A stretch of DNA of 64,000 nt. It comes from Talinum fruticosum (lineage: Eukaryota; Streptophyta; Magnoliopsida; Caryophyllales; Talinaceae). The position numbers were made by a program, and so were the translations under genes. Positions 33,816-45,598 of the stretch are shown in pieces (positions within the stretch are counted from its first letter, which is position 1; the number at the start of each line of letters is the position of its first letter). The DNA lies in assembly GCA_021018815.1 (NCBI GenBank), contig JAITYX010000028.1, forward strand, positions 2,480,001-2,544,000, written 5' to 3'. The notes beneath the pieces are model-generated. The model did not search any database and was not told the DNA's origin. It saw only the letters and a program-made list of their open reading frames with translations.

Positions 33816-34301
33816 TCATTAAGACCGAGCTTGACTGAGCAACTCAATTTTGAGAAACTAACCAACTCAGTATAGCTCAAAAACCAAACAGTTAGCCTAA
33901 ATAATGTTACAATTTTAACTCATCTTTTAAATTGAAAAAGTTCATAAATTGAATCATAATTACTTGTGTCAATTCTATTTTGGCCAAATTTATTAAGCTT
34001 AATCTAATTACTTAGGCAAGCACTAAAATATGTCTAAATAACTCTTCCAGCCTATTTCTAGCTAGTCTATTCTTTGAGTTAAGACATATATGGAATTTGA
34101 TCATATTTAATATTGGACTTAAAAATTCCAAATTAATAGATTAATGAATTTTAGTCATTAAATGATTTATTTAGACAAATCCTTATTTAATCTTGGACCA
34201 AAGTATTTTTATACTTTGAGTACCATTTGTATTTTATTTTTGTAGGTTTATTAAAGTTAAATAATTACTGCTTAAAGTAAAAACAATGGCTTCTTGACTG
34301 T
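33816..34301 (+). repeat. Diverged copia-type LTR fragment (34091-34301 clear)
   Basis: From about 34091 the sequence follows the LTR type of element C read in sense: GGAATTTGA..ATATTTAATATT, then AATTAATAGATTAATG, then TTGGACCAAAGTATTTTTAT, TTTTTGTAGGTTTA. It is truncated on the left, and 33816-34090 is only loosely similar. Element-D-type LTR sequence starts abruptly at 34302. Confidence 0.6.
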
Positions 34302-35633
34302 TGAAGACTCGGGCTTTACATATACATCATTCGAGTTCCATCAAGGATTCAGGTATAAGACTTCATCTCTTATAAAGTTTGATTACAAGTCATTCTAAGT
34401 GTCTTAGAAACTTTTCTGAGTGATATACAATCTTTTTCGAGTGATATATAATTCATACTCATATCTTTTCAAAAAGGATTCCGAAGCTGTAAAGTTTAAG
34501 AAGGCTTAGCAAGGTCCTATTCATAAGAATGAAAGGAGGACTGAGCCTAGATTTTCAAAAGAAAGACACACATACTTAGTTTTTAAAAAGGAAGACTCGG
34601 AATCGAGCAAATGCAAAGTTATTCAAATCCGGGTTCCCAAGAGTCTTATTCCTCGAAAAGGACCACAGTAAAGGGAGTTACTGGGTTCGTTAGAGGAAGT
34701 GAGAAGGGTTAGTGTGTTTCGACTTGCATGTAACTTAGAAAAAGACAAAAGGTCATTGCTACCTAGACAGTGGATGCTCACACCACATGTCAGGATATTC
34801 AAGACTCTTATCCGAGTTAGAAGATTACAAGGGAGGCAATGTCACTTTTGGAGATGACGAGTAAGGGCAAGATAGTTGGGATAGGCAAGATTAGAAAAGG
34901 AGACAACCTCGTCGACCAAGTCTAACTTGTCAAAGGATTAACGTACAATCTACTCAGTATCTCACAATCTGTGTGACAAAGGTCAAGAGGAAAGATTCAC
35001 TCGGACCAATTGCTATATTTCTAATGAAACTATCAAGGAGACTAAGCTCTCAGTGTCGGAGATTAGGTAATACCTACACTATTCCTCTTTAAGATCCAAG
35101 TTAAAACTTATCTTGTTTAAAAGTATCTCTGCATGATGATTCTTGGACATGGCATCGTAGACTAGGTCACGTTAGTATGCACACAATTAAAAAGCTTGCA
35201 TCTCATGGTTTAGTCGGAGGCTTGCCGAACTGTGCATTTAAGAAAGTTAAAATTTGTGAAGCATGCACTAAAGGGAAATAGGTGAGATCATCTTTCAAAT
35301 CTCTCAAGACTGTTTCCACATCCAAAGTGCTTGAAATGTTCCATATGGATTTATGTGAGATGAAATCCCTGTAAAGAGTCTCGGAGGTAAATCATATGTA
35401 CTTGTACTTATTGATGATTACTCACGATTTACTTAGGTGTGTTTTCTTAAGCACAAAAATGAAGCTTTTAAAGAGTTCAACAAGCTCTACGAGAAAATTC
35501 AAGTTGAATCTCATACTTAGATAAGAAGAATTCAAACTCACCATGGAAGGGAGTTCGACTACTCGGAATTTACAAAGTTCTACGATAAGAATGGTATCTC
35601 CCACAATTTCTCAGCAGTAAGAACTCTTCAATA
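34302..35633 (+). pseudogene. Rearranged copia fragment: LTR start joined to gag end, protease and integrase
   Basis: 34302-34459 is the first 160 bases of a D-type LTR (TGAAGACTCGGGC). It then jumps at 34463 to the end of gag (CTTTTCAAAAAGGATTCC) and continues with the protease active site (DSG codons at about 34765-34780), integrase zinc region (HRRLGHVSMHTIKKLAS-like, 35150) and integrase core (WVCFLKHKNEAFKEF). It stops at 35633 where foldback copy 2 begins. Nearly the same sequence occurs at 54462-55580. All frames are broken. Confidence 0.8.
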
Positions 35634-36322
35634 GTTATGTGTAAGATATTTATATTTTTATTTATGAATTCTACGTAATAGAATAATAAAATTTATATAT
35701 TTGTTGATACCAAATGCATCTATATCAACTTTAATGATTTGTTTTTTCAAGAAAAAAGAAATTATATGATATATATGAAAAAGCTTTTATAGATTCATAA
35801 ATAATTTCATGTAATAAGTAGTTGAAAACGACCTTTATTTTACATGTTTAAAATAAATGTTCAACTAGTAAATTTAGGAGTTGAAAACATTTAATAGTTG
35901 AGAACATTTATTTTAAATTTGTAAAATTAAGGTCATTTTCAACTATCTATTATGAAAGTCATTTATACATCTATAAAAACGATTTTCATAAGTATCAAAC
36001 ATCATTTCGTTTTTTTATTAAATAAAAAAGAAGAAAATAAATTATCATACTGATACACATGAATTTAACATTACAAATATATAAATTTTATAATTTACAT
36101 TAAATTCATAAATAAAAATATAAATATGTTGTACATAAATATAAAATATATTAAACATTTTTATCAATTTATAGAAAATATTTTGTATTTCTTATAACTC
36201 CTTACACCTTCTTACAGCTCTTTACAATCGCTACAACTCGCTTACACCTTCTTATAACTCCTTATACCTTCTTACAGCTCCTTACAGCTGTTTACACCTT
36301 TCCTTACAGATTCTTACAGCCT
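35634..36322. mobile_element. Foldback element, copy 2 (left end missing)
   Basis: Parallel to 33122-33815 with few changes; the left purine array is absent. Again the arms pair (GTTGAAAACGACCTT near 35823 with AAGGTCATTTTCAAC near 35930), and the right end is the CTTACACCTTC array at 36190-36315. Confidence 0.7.
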
Positions 36323-36814
36323 TAGTCATTAAGACTCGAGCTTGACTGAGCAACTCAATTTTGAGAAACTAACCAACGCAAGTATAACTCAAAAAACAAA
36401 CAGTTAGCCTAAATAATTTTACAATTTTAACTCATCTTTTAAATTGAAAAACTTCATAAATTGAATCATAATTACTTGTGTCAATTCTATTTTGGCCAAA
36501 TTTATTACGCTTAATCTAATTTCTTTGGCAAGCACTAAAATATGTCTAAATAACTTTTCGAGCCTATTTCTACCTAGTCTATTCTTTGAGTTAAGACATA
36601 TATGGAATTTGATCATATTAAATATTAGACTTGAAAAATTCCAAATTAATAGATTAAGGAATTTTAGTCATTAAATGATTTATTTAGACAAATCCTTATT
36701 TAATCTTGGACCAAAGTATTTTTATACTTTGAGTACCATTTGTATTTTATTTTTGTAGGTTTATTAAAGTTAAATAACTACTGCTTAAAATAAAAACAAT
36801 GGCTTCTTGACCGT
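36323..36814 (+). repeat. Second copy of the diverged LTR fragment
   Basis: Follows 33823-34301 base for base with scattered changes, and likewise ends where a D-type LTR starts. The last five bases, ACCGT (36810-36814), are ACTGT in the first copy; both flank a D-type LTR start. Confidence 0.7.
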
Positions 36815-38336
36815 TGAAGACTCAGGCTTTACATATACATCATTTTGAGTTCCATCAAGGAATCAGGTAGAAGACTTCATCTCTTATAAGGTTTTGGATT
36901 GCAAGTCATTCTAAGTGTTTTAGAAACTTTTCTAAGTGATATAGAATCTTTTCCGAGTGTTACACAAACCATTGCATATGTTCTCACTTGATTTTGACCG
37001 ACTCGTAAAGCATACTCGTTCGCACACGCTTCGAGTCACTCGCACAACACTCGGATATATTGCATGTTCAAATATTTGCTCTAATGTGCATAAACTCGGG
37101 TCCGACTTCATGATCTAAGCTTAATTGAATTATTGTGATAATTGATCTTTATAAGTCAACATGCTTGTTTTGAACATTGTTAGTCTAGATCAAATCTTCC
37201 CACTCGATGTTCTTTATCCGACTTGCATTCCTTCTAGATCGACTCGGATTGAATTTGAGTATAATGGATATTAGACTCGGAAAATTCAACTCTTTTAGGA
37301 CTAAGATAATTACGCACTTAATTATCTTAATTAAATTATTATCTATGTCTAATTTTGGACCAAAGTATTTTATACTTTGAGAATAAAATTGATTTACTTT
37401 TGTAGGTTATTCAAACGAGGTTATCTTACTTTTGAATTACAAAAGTAACCAGCTTCAAGATGTCAAATCACCAGCAGACAACGCATTTCCTACTTCGACC
37501 TAGGCCTAGACATTGTGTCGGGGTTGTCTGTTTCCAAAACGGGAAATCTACAACGCTAAGCTCAACGGTGGTTTCAACCCTACTTTTCGGACACCACCAG
37601 TGGATTGGGACTTCCAAAGGAGTTAAGAGCCGTTGCCCAACGATCACACCTCAATGGATATTTTCTAAGTGACTCGGAAAGACCATCGCAACGATCACAA
37701 AGGACTTCCAGTCGTAACACGAGTGACAACGACTAGTCCGCTTGGTTATCTATAAATAGAAGCCAACTCTCAAGACTTGAAGATTACTAAACCAACTGTC
37801 AATACACATACTTAAGCAAAAGTCATTGTATTCATACTCAATCTTATACTTACAACTCCAACTTTGTACTTAACATGTTTCGAGTTGTGAGGTCTTGTAA
37901 TCGGTTACAATCACTCATTTTTACTTTCGAGTAAGGTCCCTTGACCGAGCTGTGAGGGTTAACTCAGCTCAATTATCCCTAACTCGTAAAGGTTATCTCG
38001 GTTAGGACGTACTAGATCGGATAAGGGAATTTCGAGTCTTGGAAAATCTTGTAAGGAATTGTCCAAGGGAGGAATTATGGTTGAGTCTTTCTATTGTATT
38101 TTGTGGATTAAACATAGTGGATTTGACTTGGTGCTTGGATTAGCAATGACCGTGGTTTTCCGCCCCAGGAGGGTTTCCACATAACTTTTTGAGTTAGTAG
38201 TTTTCCGAGTTCAAACTAAACTCGGACTCTCCTCGGAGTCATTTCTAGTTTTATTGTTCCATTACTTGTTTAAATTGCCTCATCACCCTATTCACCCCCT
38301 CTAAGGTGACTTAGCCTCTACAAGAGGAAACCTTCA
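36815..38336 (+). repeat. Element D 5' LTR
   Basis: 1522 bases, TGAAGACTCAGGC to AGGAAACCTTCA. TATA box CTATAAATAGAAG at 37750-37762. The box AAGTGACTCGG lies at 37667-37677, about 75 bases upstream. Confidence 0.95.
37750..37762 (+). promoter_or_regulatory. TATA box, element D 5' LTR
   Basis: CTATAAATAGAAG, conserved at the same place in the 3' LTR (46981) and in the minus-strand LTRs at 12931, 28548 and 63867. It would set the start of the genomic RNA about 30 bases downstream. Confidence 0.8.
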
Positions 38337-38338
38337 AT

Positions 38339-38355
38339 TGGTATCGAGCCTAGCC
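38339..38355 (+). other. Primer-binding site, element D
   Basis: TGGTATCGAGCCTAGCC, two bases after the LTR; initiator tRNA-Met type with one base missing relative to TGGTATCAGAGCC. Confidence 0.87.
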
Positions 38356-38395
38356 TTTCGTAAAGGATCTAACCATCCAAAGGTTTAAAGATCAA

Positions 38396-40070
38396 ATGGC
38401 TCATAACAATGGAGAGTTCGATGAGGGAAGATCTTCCGACGGACCACCAAAGTTCAAAGGATCTAACTTCGTGCATCGAAAGAAGTTCATGGAATGTTTC
38501 CTGCTGGATCATGATGAAGATGTCCGGAACATCATAAAAGTAGGGAACTACATTCCAATGAAGATGGAAGAAACAAGATTCATGCCCAAAACAAAGTCCG
38601 AGTACACCATCGATGAAGCAAAGAAGTTCGAAAGAACTTCAAGGCGATGAACATTCCGATGTGCGCCATCAGCTCGGAAGAATACAACCGAGTGTCAGCC
38701 TATGACACAGCCAAAGAAGTGTGGGACACACTTGTCAACACTTATGAAGGCACAAGTCAAGTCGGACAAGCGAAGATAAGCCAATATCTTCACAAATACG
38801 AGCTGTTCAAGATGGAGCCAAAAGAAAACATCACACGGATGTTCATCCGCTTCATTGAGATTACTAACAATCTCCAATGTTTGGGTAGAAAGATTTCCCA
38901 TGAGGAAATGTGCAGAAAGATACTCGTAAGTCTACCCAAGAGAAGATGAGGTCCCAAAGTGACAGCCATTAAAGAGGCTCGGAACCTATCCTTACTAAAG
39001 ACAGACGAACTCATTAGAAAGCTACTTACCCATGAGATCCACCCGGAAGAGGAGGATGCACTTAACAACACTAAAAAGAACATTGCACTCGAAGGCCTCG
39101 GAAAACGAGAAAGCAAATCCGAGTTCATCCGACTCGGAAGAGGATCCTATGGCACTTATCGCCGGAGGCTTCCAAAGAATGATGAAGCGCAAGAGATGGG
39201 ATAAGAAGCCAAGAAAAGAGTTCTATAAGAAGGACAAGAAGGATTGAAGAGGTTTTGAATATGGCATCAAGGAACACATAATCAATGACTGTCTCAAAAG
39301 GAAGAGAGATAGAGAGAAGAAAAAGGCTTTGATGGACACTTGGAGTGTTGAAGAAGAAGGATGAGGACTCGGATGATTTAAAATGTCCGATGGCACTCTC
39401 GGACTCGTAAGGCGAATAAGAGTCGGACTCGGATCACTCGGATAGTGAGGAAACAAATCCTTAGGAGGTAATTGAATACTTCCTCAAATTCTCCAAAGTT
39501 GATTTAGCCAAATATATTTTTACTTTGGAAGAAAACTTCAATTTTGATTCTTCTTAGTTTAAAGAACAACTTGAGTGCGTTACTTCGAGAGCATCTCTTT
39601 GAAAAATGAATTGGAAAAACTGAGACTTACTCTAAGAGAACTCAAGACTAGTGCTCAATCTAATGAGACCGAGTCCGAGTTACTCATAAGAGAAAATGAG
39701 CATCTTAAGGAAAAACCTTCACATGCTCTTAGGGTCTCAATGCGTCTCCTTTAGAAAAGAAAGACTTGGTTTTAACAAAGAGGAGGAATCCAATTCTTAC
39801 TCAAAACTTTTCAAAAAGGATTCCGAACCGTGAAGTGCAGGAAGGCCGATCATGGTCCCATTCATAAGAATGAAAGGAGGACCGAGCCTGCACCAGCCTA
39901 CAGGAGAAAACCTTCTCCACCGGTTTACAAAAGAAAAGCTTTTCAAAAGAAAGAGACATGGACTTAGTTCTCTAAAAGAAAGACTCAGAATCGGACCAAA
40001 CCCAAAGTTATTCAAATTTGGGTTCCCAAGAGTCTACTTCCTCGAAAAGGACCACGAGTAAAGGGAGTTA
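38396..40070 (+). pseudogene. Copia gag (element D)
   Basis: The ATG reads MAHNNGEFDEGRSSDGPP and is open to 38650; a frameshift leads to 38647-38949 (CAISSEEYNRVSAYDTAKE, then WDTLVNTYEGTSQV), then to 38959-39204. This is UBN2-type gag. A decayed zinc knuckle (first Cys pair lost, EHIINDC retained) is near 39260. Asp/Ser-rich stretches follow at 39340-39440, then a coiled coil (KNELEKLRLTLRELKT-like, 39590-39720) and a basic segment ending in RVPKSLLPRKG-like codons near 40030. It leads directly into protease. Confidence 0.88.
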
Positions 40071-40910
40071 TTGGGTTCGTTAGAGGAAGTGAGAAAGGTT
40101 AGTTTGTTTCGACTTGCAGGTGGCTTAGAAAAGAACAAAAGGGCATTGGTACTGGACAATGGATGCTCACGTCACATGTCGGGAAATCTAAGACTCTTTT
40201 CTAAGTTAGAAAATTACAAGGGAGGAAAAGTCACGTTTGGGGATGACAACAAAGGCAAGATAGTTGGGATAGGCAAGATTGGAAAAGGAAGCAATCTGGT
40301 AAGCCTAGTATACCTTGTTAAAGGGTTAAAATACAATCGCTCAAGCATCTCTCAATTGTTTGATAAAGGTCAAGAGGTAAGATTCACCCACACCAATTGT
40401 TATATGTCCGATGATGCTACCAAGTATATCAAGCTCTCATGTAACACCTATACTATTCCTCTTTCTTACCCGAGTCAGAATTTATCGTGCTTAAAAGCAT
40501 CTCTTCATGATGATTCATGGACATGGCATCGTAGACTACGTCATGTTAGCATGCACACCATTAACAAACTTGCATCTCATGGTCTAGTCGGAGGATTGCC
40601 TAACCGTGCATTTAAGAAAGATAAAATCGTGAAGCATGCACGAAAGGGAAGCAAGTCGGATCATCCTTCAAATCTCTTTAAACTGTTTCTACATTCAAGG
40701 TGCTTGAAATGGTGCATATGGATTTATGTGATGAAATCCTCGTCAAGAGTCTCGAAGGTAAATCATATGTGCTTGTTATTGTTGATGACTACTCACGATT
40801 TACCTAGGTGTGTTTTCTTAAGCACAAGAATGAAGCATTCAAAGAGTTCAGCAAGCTTTGTAGGAAAATCCAAGTTGAGTCCGAGACTCGGATTCGAGAG
40901 AATTTGAATT
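40071..40910 (+). pseudogene. Copia protease and integrase zinc-binding region (element D)
   Basis: This is the longest open frame in the window (278 residues). It contains RALVLDNGCSRHMSG: the protease catalytic motif D-S-G is changed to D-N-G, which should inactivate it. Next come GGKVTFGDDNKGKIVGIG, LVKGLKYNRSSISQLFDKG, and the pre-integrase block WTWHRRLRHVSMHTINKLAS with H..H present; the expected CxxC is altered (KHARKG). After about residue 205 the frame runs off the true one, and core integrase codons continue in another frame. Confidence 0.88.
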
Positions 40911-41640
40911 GACCATGGAAGGGAGTTCGGCTATTCAAAATTTACTGAGCTCTATGACAAGAATGACATCTCTCACATCTTCTCAGCACCAAGAACTCCT
41001 CTACAAAATGGAGTGGTGGAGAGGAAGAACTGAACTCTTGAAGAAATAGTTAGGACAATGATGATTGAACATAATCTACCCTACTATTTTTAGGCTGAGG
41101 CGATCAACACAAAGAAAGTATACAATGAATAGATGCCTCATCGGACCCATTCTGAAGAAAACTCCATACGAGCTTTAGAAAGGGAAGAAACCCAACATTT
41201 CATACTTCAAACCCTTTAGGTGTAAGTGCTTCGTTCACAACAATGGTAAGGATCACCTGACCAAGTTTGATGCTCGGTTAGATGAAGGTATTTTTCTTGG
41301 TTATTCATCTCCTAAGCAAAGCATATCGTATTTTTAATAAAAGAACTAACAAAGTGGAAGAAAGCATCCAAGTTGTGTTTAATGAGATTGAATAGGAAAA
41401 ACCAAGTGAGTCAACATTCTCGGACTCGAAGCTCAAGCAAAGATGATGATCTTAATGAAAATGAGCTCATTAAGAATCAAATCAAAGTCACTCGAACGAA
41501 GTGACTCGAACAACATGACTCGGAATGAGACAATTGAAGAGCCAACTTAGAATGTTGAAGGTTGATAAGATGAACAAGCTCACTCAGTAACGGACTTATC
41601 AAGATCAACCAATTCAACCTATAGCTCGGTGAACTAGAGA
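40680..41640 (+). pseudogene. Copia integrase core and C-terminus (element D)
   Basis: Frame-broken. Codons for DLCDEILVKSLEGKSYV, then DDYSRFT.VCFLKHKNEAF (40700-40840), then GREFGYSKFTELYDK, SAPRTPLQNGVVERKN (40920-41035) and KAYRIFNKRTNKVEES (41320-41370) give the D,D-35-E type core and C-terminal blocks. A linker to RT with Asp/Glu-rich codons follows to about 41640. Confidence 0.85.
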
Positions 41641-42660
41641 ATAGGTAGAGCACTCAAGTATGCTTCTAGCCACCCACTTGAAAACATCTTGTCTAATATC
41701 AACAGTGGGGTAAGAACTCGTTCCTCTCTACAAAACCTATGTGCATTCACTGCATTCATTTCATTAATCGAAGCCAGAAATGCACTAGAGGCCCTAAATG
41801 AACTTGAATGGATAGAGGCCGTGCAAGAGGAACTCAATCAATTTGAAAGAAACCAAGTCTAGACTCTCATCAAATGACCCTCCGACCACCCAATTATAGG
41901 AACCAAATCGGTTTTCAAGAACAAACTAGATGAAGGCGGGATGGTACTCGAAAAAGGCTAGACTTGTGGCTCAAGGTTACAATCAAGAAGAAGGAATTGA
42001 TTACGGGAAACCTTTGCACCGGTTGCCGAATTGAAGCTATTAGAATCCTATTGGCATTTGGATCTAGCATGAATATCAAGTTGTATCAAATGGAAGTTAA
42101 ATGTGCTTTTCTCAATGGTTTCATTGAAAAGGAAGTCTATGTTGAGTAGCCCCTGGATTTGAAAACTCATAATTTCCAAATGATGTTTTCAAATTGCAAA
42201 AAGCTCTCTATGGTCTTAAACAAGCTCCTAGAGCTTGGTATGAAAGACTAAGCAATTTCTTGGTTGAAAATGATTTTAGAAAAGGTCAGATTGACAAGAC
42301 CCTTTTCATAAAAACCAAGGGGAAAGACTTTCTTATCGCTCGGATCTATGTTGATGACATAATTTTTGGAGCTACTAATGAAATTCTCGTGTCGAGAGTT
42401 TTCCGAGTTAAAGAGACATGAATTTCAAATGATTATGATGGGCGAACTCAATTTCTTCTTTGGTCTACAAATCAAGCAACAAAAAGATGGCATCTATATC
42501 CATCAATCAAAGTATACCAAGGAGTCGCTGAAGAAGTACAAACTTCAAGATGCCAAAGATGCAACGAACACCTATGAGCAACGAAGACAAAACCGGATTC
42601 ATACGAGAAAGGTAAGGCACTAGATCGAAACTCTACCGAGGTATGATTGGATCTTTGCTA
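41641..42660 (+). pseudogene. Copia reverse transcriptase (element D)
   Basis: Starts after the SHPLENILS-type phrase. Shows EWIEAVQEELNQFERN (41805), [13 protein letters not shown] (41960), [35 protein letters not shown] (41964-42149), [19 protein letters not shown] (42194-42421), then ARIYVDDIIFGATNEI with intact YVDD, and GELNFFFGLQIKQQ (42366-42623). The complete order of RT blocks is present across three frames. A stop replaces the Gln after VYVE. Confidence 0.92.
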
Positions 42661-43290
42661 TATCTTACTTCTAGTAGGCCAGACATAATGTTTAGTGTCT
42701 GTCTATGTACAAGATTTCAAGCTAATAAAAAGAATCACATCTCACTGCGGTGAAGAGAATATTCGAGATATCTTGTAGGGACTTAGAATTTAGGTCCGTG
42801 GTACTCTAGAGACTTAGAACCGACTCTCACTGGATACTCGGATGCCGACTATGCTGGATATAAAGTTGACAGATAGAGCACCTCAGGAAACTACCGGTTT
42901 CGGGGTTAATCCTTGATATCTTGGCACTCAAAGAAGAAACACTCAATAGCTTTATTGATCGCTAAAGCTAAGTATATTGCACCTGAGCATGTTGTGCTCA
43001 GATTTTATGGATAAAGAAACACTTGAGAGATCTTGGACTGTCATTCAAATCAATTCCAATCAAGTGTGATAATCAAAGTGCAATCAGCATCACCAAGAAT
43101 CCAGCTTCAACACTCAAAGACTAAACATATTGAGGTCGGTATCATTTTTTGAGAGATCATTTGGAAAAGGGTGATATTGAACTTGAATTCATTCTTACCA
43201 ATCTTCAATTACCTGATATCTTTACTAAGCCACTTAGTGAGGATTAGTTTTGCTTTATTAGGAATGAGGTTGGCATGATTAATGCATAAT
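42661..43290 (+). pseudogene. Copia RNase H (element D)
   Basis: Pieces SLLYLTSSRPDIMFSVC (42650-42700), GYSDADYAGYKVDR (42830-42870), HSKTKHIEV (43115) and IFTKPLSED (43220) follow in order, with stops. It ends pol; the following spacer holds the promoter-like region of the extra ORF. Confidence 0.85.
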
Positions 43291-43945
43291 TATGTGCTTT
43301 TCCGAGTGAAATTACTATGCATGATTATGTGTTGTGTGCTTTCTTTCTTTAATAACAATTAGTTCAGTTGAAATAGTGATACCGAGCTCCGAGTTATTAG
43401 TTGTTTGTAGTTTTTGAGTCACTCGTAAATTTCAATGAGTCGATTCGATTTTGAGAAAAATGGACATCAAACTTCTTAAATCATCTCGTAGATTAGTGGA
43501 GAATTTCATAAATTTCTTTTCAAATCTCTCTCGCGCGTGCGCGCTTGATCAGTACAGCTAGCCGTTGAGAGACAATTGCTGGAATTCTAACCATTGGAGA
43601 GCGGAACTGTCACACCGGCTTGAGGTGACCGTTTAAGAACCGAGTCGAATGACTAGTGAAGGATATTTCTTTCTCCATAAATAGCACTCTTTTTCCTTCA
43701 TTTCGTTACTTTACTCGTACTTACTTTCACTCTCTCAATTACTTCAACTCGGGAAAGCTCTCTGCAATCAAAGAAATTCTCGTCGCTCTCACGCTAAGAG
43801 AAGGTCATCTTAAGTAAGCTCTGTCACTCTCAGCTCTCTCTTTCTACTCTTTAATTTTTTTCCGCTCACTTTTGTAGAGCTATCTCTATCTCTCTCCTTC
43901 TCTTTCATAAAAGTTCATCTCTCTCTCTCTCTTTCCACATCAAAC
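43291..43945 (+). promoter_or_regulatory. Internal promoter-like region ahead of extra ORF (element D)
   Basis: TATA-like CATAAATAGCACT at 43675-43687 lies about 270 bases before the ATG at 43946, followed by CT-rich leader runs (43730-43940). One AACGG box survives upstream (TAGCCGTTGAGAG, 43559-43571). A short alternating CGCGCGTGCGCGC lies at 43532-43544. The spacing of TATA to ATG equals that in element B (266 bases). Confidence 0.5.
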
Positions 43946-45598
43946 ATGCTCGAAAAGAGGTTCCCACCTCGATTTTCTTGGTTCCGCCACCAAGAAACCC
44001 CGTACCAAAAGCCAAAAAGGCCCCTCCAATCCTTCAAAACCTATTGTCACCCAACATCTTACGTTGGATGACAAATTCTTCCCGACCACAAAGTTTTCGT
44101 GGTTGCCTCATATCAAATCAACAGGGGTTTACAATTTCCTCTCGTTTCAGCGAGTTCATATACCCGTAACTCGTTTCGAGGTCTACACAAATCTTTCTAG
44201 CTCGAGGGTATCCTCACCTTAAGAGTTCAAAACATAACCGTTCACATAAACACCTCTCTTCTTCACCGCCTCTTTAAAGTATCTTCTATGTTCTTGAATA
44301 GCAACCCCATACCTTTCAACAAGGTTGCTGATGACATCTTTGAGAAGTACACTAAAGAATTCCTTGGGTCACGCAAAAACTTCGTCTCGACCCAACTTAA
44401 ATCGAAGCTCGCTTTCTTTGTTTTCTACCGATGAGAACTTTCTTCAACCAAGCATTCTAGTAAGGAGAACCTCAACTCCAAGCATCTAAAAGCTCAGTAC
44501 GACATCCTCGAGGGCTACGAAGATAGACCTCTTTCCATCTATAGTCGAGCAAATGGAACCTCGTGCTCGCTCGGACTCGGACCAAGAAGAACAACCCACT
44601 TCCTTTCGGGGCTCTTCTGACCCTCATCTTCAAGCAATTCAAAGTTCATCTTCCCTCATATCCTAATACGTTTTCGAGGCTGCCATTGTCGTTGGCAAAA
44701 AGGAACTTCTTGGGTATGGATACCAGGAGACCCAACCGGGTGTCCGGGTGTATAGCTCGTAACTAAGGCCCCCTTCTCCGCCTCGGACTCGGACCCAATC
44801 ACCTCTTTCTCGACCTCCTCCACTTGATGGTGCCTTCACTTTAGGTGTTTCTCAAGTTCTTTCTTCTCGCTTTGTCCTATGTTGTGATGGACAAAATCTC
44901 CTCGGTGTCCACCGAGTTCAAGGACACCCTCCGGTCATTCAAGACTGTATTACAGTCTATGACCATCAACCGAAAACAGCTCAATCTGAAATCCGAGAGC
45001 AGCAAGACGTGCTTCTCGAGATGAAGGCACTAATTAAGGAGCGAGAGGGAGCTGATTGAGCTCTTTCAAGAACAATGCTCCAAGGCGGCTCACGATCCGC
45101 TGGACTCGGATACATCCGAAGAATCCTCGAGTCTAGTCAAATCCTCCTCCGAAGGGGGAGAAGAAGGAGAATAAGGAGAAGAAGAAGAAGAAGAGGAGCC
45201 TCCGGCTGAGGCAGCTCCATCTCGAGGAAGGGGAGAAGGATGCGGAACAAGTAGCAGCAGCAATAGAGGGCCAAGGTGCTCTAGAACCTCAATCGGAAGT
45301 GATCGGCTTAGACAGTGAGTCCGAGTGGGTCGAAGACCCTGCCGACCATGGTCGGCTAGCAGCCGGTCAGCCCGAGCATACCCCTCCATCGGCCGAGTTC
45401 TAGGTTCATGAGCCTTTGGACGACCTAGTTCTAGGTCGCCCACGTAGAGCCGAGCCCATTACAGTATATCACGGTGCTACCATCGCCTCGTTCGTCAACA
45501 TCTTCAAGATCATATCAGCGAAGGCGCACTACACATCCACCATCATCGACTCCGATCGCTCCCTCTCCTCCATCTTAAAATTTTTTTGTTGTTTTTAA
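43946..45598 (+). pseudogene. Extra (env-like) ORF after pol, element D
   Basis: Begins ATG CTC GAA AAG AGG, corresponding to MPKRG in B with one base inserted. In order it has SATKKPRTKSQK-like codons, DDKFFPTTKFSW, SEFIYP.TRFEVYTNLSS, the central RTRTKKNNPLPFGALLTLIFKQF (44563-44766, first 20 residues differ by copy), a Pro-rich linker, KDTLRSFKTVLQSMTIN (44925-44975), an acid/basic part with a Lys run (about 45175-45200), and EPLDDLVLGRPRRAEP (45412-45460) to the stop at 45598. The product probably is not membrane-bound: no hydrophobic helix of 20 residues is evident. Confidence 0.7.

Noticed and set aside
35422..35604. Minus-strand open frame near 35.5 kb
   Set aside because: Antisense to copia integrase codons (35340-35600 plus).
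45090..45443. 117-residue minus-strand open frame
   Set aside because: Antisense to the extra ORF of element D; a shadow of Lys/Glu-rich coding.
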